A stretch of 64,000 nucleotides of DNA, taken from contig URKR01000004.1 of the NCBI GenBank assembly GCA_900548355.1, positions 62,001 through 126,000 on the forward strand. The letters are read 5' to 3'. The DNA is from an uncultured Oscillospiraceae bacterium (GTDB lineage: Bacteria; Bacillota; Clostridia; Oscillospirales; Ruminococcaceae). Under the pieces are notes generated by a model, which did not search any database, was not told the DNA's origin, and worked only from the letters and a program-made list of their open reading frames with translations. The position numbers and the translations under genes were made by a program. Positions within the stretch are counted from its first letter, which is position 1. Each line of letters begins with the position of its first letter. Shown here piece after piece: positions 9,424-17,157 of the stretch.

Positions 9424-9453
9424 CAGCGTGTCGAGTTTCTCGACACGCTGCAA
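9421..9453. terminator. Perfect 15-bp hairpin between glf and the response regulator
   Basis: TTGCAGCGTGTCGAG, a TTT loop and the exact inverse CTCGACACGCTGCAA form a 15-bp stem. It lies between convergent genes (glf rightward, the regulator leftward). It lacks a clear T run on either side, so bidirectional termination is possible but not certain. Confidence 0.45.
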
Positions 9454-9493
9454 TCTGCCTGCGGCAGGTTCACAGCGCCTGCAAAACCATGCC

Positions 9494-10192
9494 TTACGGG
9501 TTCCAGCGGTACCCATACCCCCACACCGTCAGGATGTGGGTCGGGCTGCTGGGCTCGTCCTCGATCTTCATGCGCAGGCGGCGGATGTTGACATCCACGA
9601 TCTTGACATCGCCGTAATACCCGCTGCCCCAGACCCCTTCCAGGATCTTTTCCCTCACCAGCGCAGTGCCGGGGTTGCGGAAGAAAAGCTCCATGATCTG
9701 GAACTCCACCTGGGTCAGGTCGATCGGCTTACCGGCCTTGTAAAGCACCCGGCTTTTTTCGTCCAGCACAAAACTGCCGCTGACAAGCTGGTCCGGCGTG
9801 CCGTCACGGCCTTCGCCGGCGTTGCGGTGCACGCGGCGGGCCAGCGCTTCGATCCGGGCGATCAGCTCCGAAACCGAAAACGGTTTGGTGATGTAATCAT
9901 CCGCCCCGATGGAAAGCCCGCGGATCTTATCCGCCTCCTGACCTTTGGCCGACACAATGATGATGCCGATGTCGGGGTCGTCACGGCGGATTGTTTCGCA
10001 CAGCGAAAGGCCGTCCATACCGGGCAGCATGATATCGAGCAGCGCGGCGTCACATGGCGGGTTCTGGTGCAGCAGTTCCAGCGCGCGCTCGGCCGAAGGC
10101 GCTTCCAGCACTTCCCACCCGGCCATCCGCAGGTTGAGCACCTCCATCTCCCGGATGCTGTTTTCGTCTTCCACTACCAGGACACGTTTCAT
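9494..10192 (-). CDS. OmpR/PhoB-type response regulator, no adjacent kinase
   Basis: A 232-residue two-domain regulator. The receiver domain has VLVVEDENS with the acidic pair, the phosphoacceptor Asp (about residue 51) in ALLDIMLPGMDG, and ITKPFS with the conserved lysine. The winged-helix DNA-binding domain (about 135-232) ends in VDVNIRRLRMKIE and VWGYGYRW, as in OmpR/PhoB proteins. The ATG at 10192 is preceded by AAAGGAGA. The next gene upstream in the same direction is a lipoprotein, not a histidine kinase, so its partner must be elsewhere or the lipoprotein takes part in sensing. Confidence 0.93.
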   Translation of the reverse strand: MKRVLVVEDENSIREMEVLNLRMAGWEVLEAPSAERALELLHQNPPCDAALLDIMLPGMDGLSLCETIRRDDPDIGIIIVSAKGQEADKIRGLSIGADDYITKPFSVSELIARIEALARRVHRNAGEGRDGTPDQLVSGSFVLDEKSRVLYKAGKPIDLTQVEFQIMELFFRNPGTALVREKILEGVWGSGYYGDVKIVDVNIRRLRMKIEDEPSSPTHILTVWGYGYRWNP

Positions 10193-10250
10193 ACAACACG
10201 TCTCTCCTTTCGCGTCATCTTGCATCTTCAGGTTATCGGCCTGCGGCCGC

Positions 10251-11594
10251 TCATTCCAGTACGGTCACGCCGTCAATGATGTCATCAAGCTCGAGCCCGT
10301 AATATTCGGTAACCATCCGGGCCTGCAGCTGTTTGCCTCCAAGGTTTGCCACCCGTGAAAACGAGGCGGCCCCCTCTTCGGTGGAAAGCTCCGCGCCTTC
10401 CTCATTGAGGTCAACAACCCGCAGTTCACAGTAGGTCACAGTGCCGGACAGGTTGCAGACAGCCCATCCGTCGCCGCCCAAATTTCCGCGCAGCATCACA
10501 TTGCCGTGCATGGATTCGGGCAGTTCCAAAAAGAAACGGTACTCACTGTCATAAACGCCGAAAATATTGTTGCCGCCCTCCTGTGTTGCAAAATCCCGCC
10601 AGAGCAGGTACCGCAGCCGGTTTTCCAGCGAGGCGCTCAGTTCGCCGCCGTCGGTGATTTCGGTCGGGATGTCAACGGTACCGTCCCCGTTGACATCGGT
10701 CGAGAGCAGGTTGACGTCATACCGCAGGGTGGCGCGGTAAAAGCCGGTCACCTGCGGCGGGTTGTACACCTGCAAAAAACCTGCCTGGGCGTCATAGGTA
10801 ATCATGCTGGAAGCCAGCGCATTGCCGCCGGTGCCCGCCCAGCCGTCCAGCACCAGGTAGTGGGTCCCGTCCGGCATGGTGCCGGTCTGCAGGCCGGCGC
10901 AGCCGCTGTATTCCCCCTGGCCCACGGCCAGTGTCTGGGCCGCCAGGAAGGAAGAGGCCTCTTCCCCGGTATAGGTCAGCAGCTGCAGGTCGATACCGCC
11001 GTTTTCGGTTTCGGTGGGCAAGGCCAGAATCAAGTCCTGGATTCCGTCCCCGCTGCCGGTCATATCCGCCAGGATCATATCGGTGTACGCCTGTTGGTTG
11101 ACAACCTGCAGCGTTTCGTCTTCATTATACAGGTACACCACCATATAGCGGTCGCCCTGCGGGCTATCATAGCCAACCAGCAGCTGCAAAGATTCCGCAT
11201 CGCGCAGATGGGCGGTGTTGACGCTCTCCACCTCGCCGGAAAGGCCTTCAATCTGCTGGGAAACCCGCCAGTCCTCGCCGTCCGGTTCCAGAATGGCGAG
11301 CCAGACATTTGTCCCGCTGGATTCGGTTGTGTATAGGACAGCGGCCTCCTCCGCGCCGTCGCCGTCCCAATCGCCAAACAAAAACGGAGAAAGGAAATCC
11401 CCGGTGGAAGGGTATTTCAGCGCTGCCACACCGCCCAAGTGGCTGTTAAGCGCCTGCTGGACGCCGCTTGTCTCGCCTGAAAGGCGCGGGGCGCGCAGCA
11501 GGCTCTCCACATCGGCGCCGGGCAGCATGCTGCACCCCGGCAGCAGCGCCGCCGCCAGGCAGAGCGCCGCCGCGCGGCAGATAGTTCTTGGCAT
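10251..11594 (-). CDS. Secreted lipoprotein with beta-propeller-like (VCBS/FG-GAP) repeats
   Basis: A 447-residue protein with a lipoprotein signal: a short charged start, a hydrophobic run and the lipobox LLPGC, the Cys (about residue 21) being the likely lipid anchor. The mature part shows repeated DxDxDG-type calcium-loop motifs such as FGDWDGDGAEEAAV, ADMTGSGDGIQDLIL and TDVNGDGTVDIPTEI, as in FG-GAP/VCBS propeller proteins. It is followed in the same direction by the response regulator with a 58-base gap, so they may be co-transcribed. Function unknown; a surface-exposed sensor or binding protein is a guess. Confidence 0.75.
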   Translation of the reverse strand: MPRTICRAAALCLAAALLPGCSMLPGADVESLLRAPRLSGETSGVQQALNSHLGGVAALKYPSTGDFLSPFLFGDWDGDGAEEAAVLYTTESSGTNVWLAILEPDGEDWRVSQQIEGLSGEVESVNTAHLRDAESLQLLVGYDSPQGDRYMVVYLYNEDETLQVVNQQAYTDMILADMTGSGDGIQDLILALPTETENGGIDLQLLTYTGEEASSFLAAQTLAVGQGEYSGCAGLQTGTMPDGTHYLVLDGWAGTGGNALASSMITYDAQAGFLQVYNPPQVTGFYRATLRYDVNLLSTDVNGDGTVDIPTEITDGGELSASLENRLRYLLWRDFATQEGGNNIFGVYDSEYRFFLELPESMHGNVMLRGNLGGDGWAVCNLSGTVTYCELRVVDLNEEGAELSTEEGAASFSRVANLGGKQLQARMVTEYYGLELDDIIDGVTVLE

Positions 11595-11636
11595 GGGCGG
11601 CCCCCTTCCAGACAGGCGTTTCGCCAGAATACACAG

Positions 11637-11685
11637 CTGTATAGATATACAGGGTTAGTATACCACAAACCGCTTTTGCCCGCAA
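11637..11685 (-). promoter_or_regulatory. Promoter and palindromic operator of the lipoprotein gene
   Basis: On the minus strand, TTGCGG (11680-11685) and TATACT (11657-11662) are separated by 17 bases, a good housekeeping promoter. Directly downstream lies CTGTATAGATATACAG (11637-11652), a 16-bp palindrome with 7-bp arms covering the expected transcription start, which looks like a repressor site. Confidence 0.55.
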
Positions 11686-11759
11686 TCCCGTGTGATTTTT
11701 TCAGCCCCGGCGCGGGGCGGTAGCACAACTTTTTTTCACATTGCTGTATATTTTCTGGG

Positions 11760-12165
11760 TTGACAGGCCTATAAAGCGCGTGGTATAGTGGGTGTAATAA
11801 ATAAATTAAAGGAGGGTTGTAGATAATTTTTAGGCATATTGTCAAGAAACATGGTTTTTTTGACAAAACTGGGATCGACAGCCCCCTGGTCAAAGCGGAC
11901 GGGCCGCAGGCCGGAGGGCACAACCCCAGGGCGCCGCAAAAGCTGCCCGCCTTTTCCCGTTTGCAGGGTGTGCGCCGCGGTTTTTGCCGCCGGCCACAGA
12001 TGGCTTGGCGTTTTTCATGCGCCTATCCCGCCGGCCCCCGGCAGGGTACTGTACGCTGACAGATTGTTTTTTGTCCCAACGGGACAAAAAAGGAAGGGTT
12101 TCCGCACAAGGAAACCGGCGTCGCCCTCGGCCGGCCCTTTACAGTAAGGAGGAAAGAACCCCACA
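11760..12165 (+). promoter_or_regulatory. Promoter and long leader upstream of the sugar symporter
   Basis: TTGACA (11760-11765) and TATAGT (11784-11789) with an 18-base spacer form a strong rightward promoter. About 375 bases of leader follow before the symporter ATG. A strong AAAGGAGGG at 11808-11816 is not followed by a usable start codon. The leader is rich in short inverted repeats, including TTTTTTGTCCC/GGGACAAAAAA at 12066-12090, which resembles a terminator or attenuator. I do not recognise a known riboswitch or T-box, and see no further gene. Confidence 0.5.
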
Positions 12166-13626
12166 ATGGCAAAAGAACTATCCACCAAAATCCCGAAGCT
12201 GACGTTTAAAAACGTGATCGGCTACGGCTGCGGCGATGCCGGCGGCGTTATCACACTGTACATTGTCACCATGAACATGACCCGCTATTTGCAGGTGCAT
12301 CTGGCGGTCGATCCGGTCATCCTGGCCGGCATGCTCTTTATCTGGAGCGCTTGGGACACCATCAATGACCCGCTGATGGGCACTTTGATGGACCTTGTCT
12401 TCCAGAAAGCCAAACCCGGGCGCGACAAGTTCCGCCCCTGGATTCTCGCCTCGATCCCGGTCATGCTGTTCGGCGGCATCGCGTTCTACAATGTTCCCGG
12501 CCGTCTGGGCGGCGGCTGGCCGATGGTCATCTCGCTCTTCATCCTGAAGATCATCTACGAGGGCGGCTACACGATGATGAACATCGGCATGGGCTCGCTG
12601 CTCGGCGCCATGTCCACCAACGACCAGGAACGTGCCACCCTCTCCTCCGCCCGCGGCATGGGCTCGACGGTCGGCGGCCTGATCGCCGGCATCGTCATCC
12701 CGCAGCTGATCTCCCGTTTTGGCGACAATGCGACCGGCTACGGCATTATGGCGGCGATCATGTTCCCGCTCGCGATGGTCATCGTTTTCCTGCACTACGC
12801 GCTGACCCAGGAGCGCAACAAGGCCGCAATGATGGCCGAAGCCGCGCAGGCCAAGAGCGGTGACCAGCAAAAAACAAAGCTCAGCTTTAAGGATATCTAC
12901 GGCATCTTCATCCACAACCGTGCCTTCCTTGCGCTGGTTCTGCACTCGATCTCGATCACCGGCGTCCAGTCGCTCGGCACCGGTATGGCCGCTTATGTGT
13001 ATGCCGACGTTCTCGGCGACATCGGCCTGCAGTCTTATGCAAACGGCCTTTCGCAGATCCTTCAGGTCTGCCTGCTGCTCCTTGCGCCAATCCTGACCAA
13101 GAAGTGGGATCTTGTTTCGATCATCCGTGTCTGCCTGATTTCCGGCATCGTGATTTTCAGCGGCCTGCTGGCCTATGTCACCATCTCCCCGACCACCAAT
13201 GTTTGGATCTTCATTATTTCCAGTTCGGTGGCCGCCGGCCTGATTATCATGTCGGTTCAGATGCAGTGGGGCCTTGTGGCCGAAGCCATCGACTACAACG
13301 AGTATAAGACCGGCAAACGTTCCGAAGGCACGATCTACGGCTTCTTCTCGCTGTCCCGCCGCATTGCCGGCACCGTCACCGGTTCGATCACCGTCCTGCT
13401 GATCGCCGCAATCGGCTACAACGCCGCCGCCTCGCAGGCCGGCCTGCCGCAGTCCGACTTTACGGTCCAGGGTCTTGAGACCTGCTACATCGGCTTCCAG
13501 ATCGCGGCCGCCGTCCTGTCCTTCCTCTGCTTCACCTTCATCTGGAACATCAACGACGATCTTCGCGGCAAAATCAAGGCCTGGAAGACCGGTACCGGCC
13601 CTGCCGAGTATGAGCTGAACAAATAA
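12166..13626 (+). CDS. GPH-family (MelB-like) sugar:cation symporter
   Basis: A 486-residue, twelve-helix transporter of the glycoside-pentoside-hexuronide:cation symporter family. Family features are the N-terminal VIGYGCGDAGG, WSAWDTINDPLMGTLMD in helix 2 (aspartates that coordinate the coupling cation in MelB), and DKFRPWIL in the following loop. The start has AAGGAGGAAAG upstream. No glycosidase or kinase is adjacent, so the substrate, expected to be a mono- or disaccharide or glycoside, is unknown. It is the only gene of its transcript, ending in a strong terminator. Confidence 0.9.
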   Translation: MAKELSTKIPKLTFKNVIGYGCGDAGGVITLYIVTMNMTRYLQVHLAVDPVILAGMLFIWSAWDTINDPLMGTLMDLVFQKAKPGRDKFRPWILASIPVMLFGGIAFYNVPGRLGGGWPMVISLFILKIIYEGGYTMMNIGMGSLLGAMSTNDQERATLSSARGMGSTVGGLIAGIVIPQLISRFGDNATGYGIMAAIMFPLAMVIVFLHYALTQERNKAAMMAEAAQAKSGDQQKTKLSFKDIYGIFIHNRAFLALVLHSISITGVQSLGTGMAAYVYADVLGDIGLQSYANGLSQILQVCLLLLAPILTKKWDLVSIIRVCLISGIVIFSGLLAYVTISPTTNVWIFIISSSVAAGLIIMSVQMQWGLVAEAIDYNEYKTGKRSEGTIYGFFSLSRRIAGTVTGSITVLLIAAIGYNAAASQAGLPQSDFTVQGLETCYIGFQIAAAVLSFLCFTFIWNINDDLRGKIKAWKTGTGPAEYELNK

Positions 13627-13653
13627 ATCCTTTGCTTTGCATTTCTTCTCTTA

Positions 13654-13699
13654 GAAAACAATACCGCCGCGCCCGGCCGGGCGCGGCGGTATTGTTTTC
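13654..13699. terminator. Bidirectional terminator, 46-bp perfect palindrome
   Basis: A perfect 23-bp-arm palindrome starting GAAAACAATACCGCCGCG and ending in its exact inverse. The stem is GC-rich with an A run before and a T run after on both strands. It sits between the convergent symporter and G5/3D genes, so it can terminate both. Confidence 0.9.
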
Positions 13700-13707
13700 T
13701 GCCGTTT

Positions 13708-14835
13708 TCAATGATGGTCAGCCAGATCCTCTTCCCGGATGGCATCGTTTGCTTCCTTGTAAGCCGCGGCAGTCTCTTCATCCAGCACATAGACCGTGAC
13801 CGGGATAACCGCATTCTCCACCGATTCGGCGTAGGTTTCATAGTACAGGTCAATGAAGGCGTGGCCGGTCTGCATCGCGGTACCGGTATCGGCCGCGTAG
13901 GCGTACCCGTAAACAAACCGCCCGTCGTCCGAAGTTATGTACAGCAGCGAACCGTACGGAATCACATTCGGGTTCACCGCAACGGTGCCGTAGGTCAGCC
14001 GCTGGCCCGAAGCCCCTTTCGCCGTCAGCGAAGCCGAGTAGCCGGTTGCCCGCTGGCCGCTGTAGACGGCTGCCACCCCTTCAGCCGGGGCGCCATCGAC
14101 AATTTCCGGCCCGGTGAAGATGGAGACCGGCGCGCCCTCTCCATAGCACTTGATGACGGTGGGTTCCATAGGTGTGATGGTCTCACGCCCTGTTTCCACG
14201 GTTTCGACAAGTTCACCGTCCACATACACTTCACGGTAGCTGACCCGTTCCACCCCTTCGCTTCCCCCAGACATTGTCTGGGTATAATCCTGGTCGCGGT
14301 AAAACAGGCTCGAATATTGGTACTCTGTCTCAACCGGTATGGTTTCTTCCACCGTATACTCGTTGTAAGTCACCCGCTGCAGCGTAACGGTGTCGCCGGG
14401 TTCCAGCGCCTCATCCGCGGCGGGTGTCAGGATATCGTTGGTTCCAACCGCTATATTGGCTTCCGCCAGCAGTTCCCCCACCGTCTCGTCGGTTGCAATG
14501 AGATCCGCCGTACCGCCGTCCGCCATAACCGACACCGTAAACGCCCGCAGCACATGGATGCGGTCACGGCCGTCGGCTTCGGTAATACGCAGCTCATCCT
14601 CCGCCGCGGGGGCCTCAACACCGGCCTGCTGCATAATGTCGCTGACCGTGGTGGCGCAGGTAATCACGGTGCCGGAATCCCCCTCGGTATCGGTGATTTC
14701 AACCACCCGCATCGAATCACTGATAAAAAACAGCGAAAGCCCCAACGCGGCAGCCCCTGTGCCCAGCGCTCCCAAACGCGGCAGAAAGCGCGCCGCACAC
14801 CGGTACAGATGTTCACGGGTTTTGGTGGAAAGCAT
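13708..14835 (-). CDS. YabE-like cell-wall protein: DUF348, G5 and 3D domains
   Basis: A 375-residue exported protein. An N-terminal membrane segment (about 15-40) anchors it or serves as signal. Two ubiquitin-like DUF348 repeats follow (about 42-95 and 98-150). A G5 domain (about 155-240, with a YREVYVDGELVETVE hairpin) precedes a C-terminal 3D domain (about 285-375) carrying VNPNVIPYGSLLYI, AADTGTAM and HAFIDLYYET, where the three conserved aspartates give the name. Proteins of this build in Firmicutes act as lytic transglycosylase-like cell-wall enzymes linked to resuscitation. It is monocistronic. Confidence 0.9.
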   Translation of the reverse strand: MLSTKTREHLYRCAARFLPRLGALGTGAAALGLSLFFISDSMRVVEITDTEGDSGTVITCATTVSDIMQQAGVEAPAAEDELRITEADGRDRIHVLRAFTVSVMADGGTADLIATDETVGELLAEANIAVGTNDILTPAADEALEPGDTVTLQRVTYNEYTVEETIPVETEYQYSSLFYRDQDYTQTMSGGSEGVERVSYREVYVDGELVETVETGRETITPMEPTVIKCYGEGAPVSIFTGPEIVDGAPAEGVAAVYSGQRATGYSASLTAKGASGQRLTYGTVAVNPNVIPYGSLLYITSDDGRFVYGYAYAADTGTAMQTGHAFIDLYYETYAESVENAVIPVTVYVLDEETAAAYKEANDAIREEDLADHH

Positions 14836-15124
14836 ATGCAGGAACCTGCCTTTGTGAAAAATTCAATCCCTTGTTTCCCGCCGGGCGGCGGGGCCCGGCC
14901 GTTTACAAGTTTTTTCGGCCAATAAAAAAGCCGGCCGCCTCTTGGCGGAGCGTGCACGCTCCGCTGTGTCGAAAGGGCCGGCGCAGCGCCGGGCGTAACC
15001 GCCCGCGCTGCCGCCAAGTTGTGAAGTATTATACTTCACTTTGGCTCGATTGTCCAGCGAAGCCGGTCGAAATGGGAAAAATTCACAGTTCCTTCGCAAA
15101 AAATCGCAGGTTTTCTTTGGGTTT
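14836..15124. other. Intergenic region with hairpins and a likely promoter
   Basis: No gene. It includes an 18-bp perfect palindrome CGGAGCGTGCACGCTCCG near 14946, GC-rich inverted repeats around 14980-15000, and on the minus strand a TATAAT-like element within GAAGTATAATACTTC near 15025-15040 that may drive the G5/3D gene. Confidence 0.4.
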
Positions 15125-15580
15125 TTACGCAGCCGCGCCGGTTTCCCGCCCCGCCGCTTTGATTTTCCTGTACGCAAAGAACAGGTACCCGCCGTGCAGG
15201 ATCGCCACAACCGCGCAGGGAAGGATTGCTTTGGTGATCCCCAGCACAAGGATGCTGACCATGGCGTAGATATGCAGGAAGGCAGGCATCCAGAACATCA
15301 GCCGGTCCCGGCCGGCATCGTAGGGAATGTCGTATCTGGAATACTTCAGCACCAGGAAGATGCAGACGGCAAAATTCACCACCAGCATAATCAGTTTCGG
15401 CGTTTTCTGATACATGGGGAAAAGGGGCGCCATGAACAGAAGGAACATATTGACGGTGCACTGCAGAATCAGCGTGCCAAGCATGGCAAAAACCGGGTAG
15501 GCATAGCCGATCCATTCCTTTTTCTTTTTCCGGTAGACGTTTCTTCCGATCATGCAAAATGCCATGAAGAACGATAACAT
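15125..15580 (-). CDS. Small polytopic membrane protein of unknown function
   Basis: A 151-residue, very hydrophobic protein with four or five predicted membrane helices and a positively charged loop (RKKKKEW, about 18-24). A GAGGAA site precedes the ATG. I do not recognise the family. It lies near the presumed boundary between host DNA and the accessory region, and could belong to either. Confidence 0.55.
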   Translation of the reverse strand: MLSFFMAFCMIGRNVYRKKKKEWIGYAYPVFAMLGTLILQCTVNMFLLFMAPLFPMYQKTPKLIMLVVNFAVCIFLVLKYSRYDIPYDAGRDRLMFWMPAFLHIYAMVSILVLGITKAILPCAVVAILHGGYLFFAYRKIKAAGRETGAAA

Positions 15581-15711
15581 TTCCTCGTTCTGATTCTTTT
15601 ACCTGCAAGATATGATTATGAGGAAAACAAGAGAAAACAGCATCCGGGATAGCGAAGCCTGACATTACTGCTATGAGATCCCGAGCTGTTTTCAACGATA
15701 GTCCTTGCGGA

Positions 15712-16533
15712 TTAATTCTCATTTTGTTTTTTGGCACGGAAAAGGATCATCAAAAGGGCTCCCCCAGACACCAGCAGGAGTGCCCACCATACCAACAACT
15801 GTCCGTCATCTCCTGTCTGGGGAGACGAACCGCCGGACTGAGACGTGTCGCCGGGCTGGGACGTGTCACCGGGCTGGGACGTGTCGCCGGGCTGGGACGT
15901 GTCGCCGGGCTGGGACGTGTCGCCGGGTTGAGACGGGTCCCCGTCAGAGGGCTGGCCGGAGCCATCCTCGTCCGGGTCATCCGGCTCTACAGGCGTATTG
16001 ATCCCGTCTGTCTCTGCCAGCACATAATAGCTGTTGTGATTGGTGGTAAATGTAACAGCCGTGCCCTGTGCCTGAGATTCCATCTCTGTGACAGCTCCGC
16101 TCTCAGCCAGATCGAACACCGCCGGGGCCTGATAGTCACCCGTGTAGGTCACAGTAACGGTAATAGCGGACTGGACTTCTACCCGGTCGCCCTGGCTGTC
16201 CACAAAATACAGATCCAGGGGGTACAGGTTGGTCCCGTATTTTTCCATGCAGGATTCCATCCACGCCCAGGCCTGTTCATCGCTGCGGGGGATCGGGTAC
16301 ACCACAAGGGTCAATCCATTCAGTGCCTTGCCGCTCACCGTAACCTGTACGCCATCCTCCAGCTGGACGCTGGCCTGCCCCTCTACGACAGGGGCTTCTG
16401 CCCATGCTGTCTCCTGAACAGATTGCGCCACCACCGGAATTTCCTCCGGTTCCGGCGCGGCGGCAAACGCCGGCATCGTAAACAATAGGGCAGACAGCGC
16501 CGACACAAAAATAGTCTGAAACAGTTTCTTCAT
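15712..16533 (-). CDS. Sortase-type surface protein (SPQTG anchor) with a Pro/Gly repeat stalk
   Basis: A 273-residue exported protein. A signal peptide (about 1-25, ending AFAA) precedes a beta-rich region (about 30-185) with the strand VTVTYTGDYQAPAVFDL. A low-complexity stalk (about 187-235) is built of SQPGDT repeats. At residue 237 comes SPQTGDDG, then a hydrophobic helix and a basic tail RAKKQNEN: the standard LPXTG-type sorting signal with Ser in place of Leu. Its AGGAGG site lies inside the end of the preceding gene, so the two are coupled. It is the last gene of the surface cassette and the only member with a recognisable wall anchor. No sortase gene is seen in the window. Confidence 0.82.
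   Translation of the reverse strand: MKKLFQTIFVSALSALLFTMPAFAAAPEPEEIPVVAQSVQETAWAEAPVVEGQASVQLEDGVQVTVSGKALNGLTLVVYPIPRSDEQAWAWMESCMEKYGTNLYPLDLYFVDSQGDRVEVQSAITVTVTYTGDYQAPAVFDLAESGAVTEMESQAQGTAVTFTTNHNSYYVLAETDGINTPVEPDDPDEDGSGQPSDGDPSQPGDTSQPGDTSQPGDTSQPGDTSQPGDTSQSGGSSPQTGDDGQLLVWWALLLVSGGALLMILFRAKKQNEN
15842..15940. repeat. 18-bp tandem repeat coding for SQPGDT
   Basis: About five to six near-identical 18-bp units (CCGGGCTGGGACGTGTCG on the plus strand) inside the sortase-type gene. Near identity suggests recent slippage, so stalk length may vary between strains. Confidence 0.85.
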
Positions 16534-16534
16534 C

Positions 16535-17047
16535 TCAACCTCCTGATTGTATCGTGGTATTCAGAGTGACAGCACCGCCGGAGTGGTATGTCTCCGGCTC
16601 ATAGGCCATCAGCTTCATGGAAATCGCCGTGCCGGGCGCCGGGACCGTGTCAAAGGTGACGGACTGCACATATTCCCCGGGACGGATCAGCCCGGTCTCA
16701 CCCAGAACAGTTCCATTTTCATCCATTATCCGCAGCTTGAGCCAGACGGTGTTGCTCTCCGGATTGGTGAGCCACACATCCGCCTGACTGCCTTCCACTA
16801 CAACAGCCCCGCATACCCCCACCCGGAATGCCTGGGCGTCCAGTTCCTGCCATCCAAGCCCGTCCGGCACATCGGGCGTCCCTGATACAGCAGACGCATC
16901 GAAGGAAGGCGGGACAAATTCCGACTGGGCGGCAGGAGCGGCGGTATAAAACAAGGCCGCACACATTCCCGCAAGGCACACAAAGCACAATACCGCCAGA
17001 ATGGGTAATACCGGCTTTTGCCTGGAAGCATTTTGTTTTCCTGTCAA
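16535..17047 (-). CDS. Single-pass membrane protein, beta-sandwich partner paralog 1
   Basis: A 170-residue protein with an N-terminal membrane helix (about 14-35) and an extracytoplasmic beta-rich domain. The domain contains WLTNPESNTVWLKLRIMDENG, then GLIRPGEYVQSVTF and a terminal strand after YHSGGAVTL. It is a close copy of the 18714-19220 product and a more distant relative of the 20458-20973 product. I place the start at TTG 17047, twelve bases after AGAAAGGAG; the paralog has GTG at the same place. An alternative upstream start lies in a hairpin and lacks a ribosome site. Function unknown; each paralog follows a TWNP-domain gene in the cassette. Confidence 0.7.
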   Translation of the reverse strand: MTGKQNASRQKPVLPILAVLCFVCLAGMCAALFYTAAPAAQSEFVPPSFDASAVSGTPDVPDGLGWQELDAQAFRVGVCGAVVVEGSQADVWLTNPESNTVWLKLRIMDENGTVLGETGLIRPGEYVQSVTFDTVPAPGTAISMKLMAYEPETYHSGGAVTLNTTIQSGG

Positions 17048-17072
17048 AACGGCATCACGCTCCTTTCTCTCA

Positions 17073-17142
17073 TGTCTGGACACTGGCTGAGCCAGTGCCC
17101 GGACATCAGAGGTCAAGGGACGGATTTTTCCTGCCCCTTGAC
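17073..17142 (-). promoter_or_regulatory. Two tandem intergenic hairpins (copy A)
   Basis: TGTCTGGACACTGGC and GCCAGTGCCCGGACA pair around TGA (17073-17105). A second hairpin pairs GTCAAGGG with CCCTTGAC (17112-17142). They lie between the TWNP gene stop and the membrane-partner start, and recur at 19246-19315. There is no T run, so RNA processing or attenuation is as likely as termination. Confidence 0.6.
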
Positions 17143-17157
17143 AACTGAAGCTGTTGA

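Noticed and set aside
11790..12165. T-box, 6S RNA or tmRNA in the leader
   Set aside because: No T-box sequence, no tmRNA ends and no long 6S-type stem could be traced by eye.
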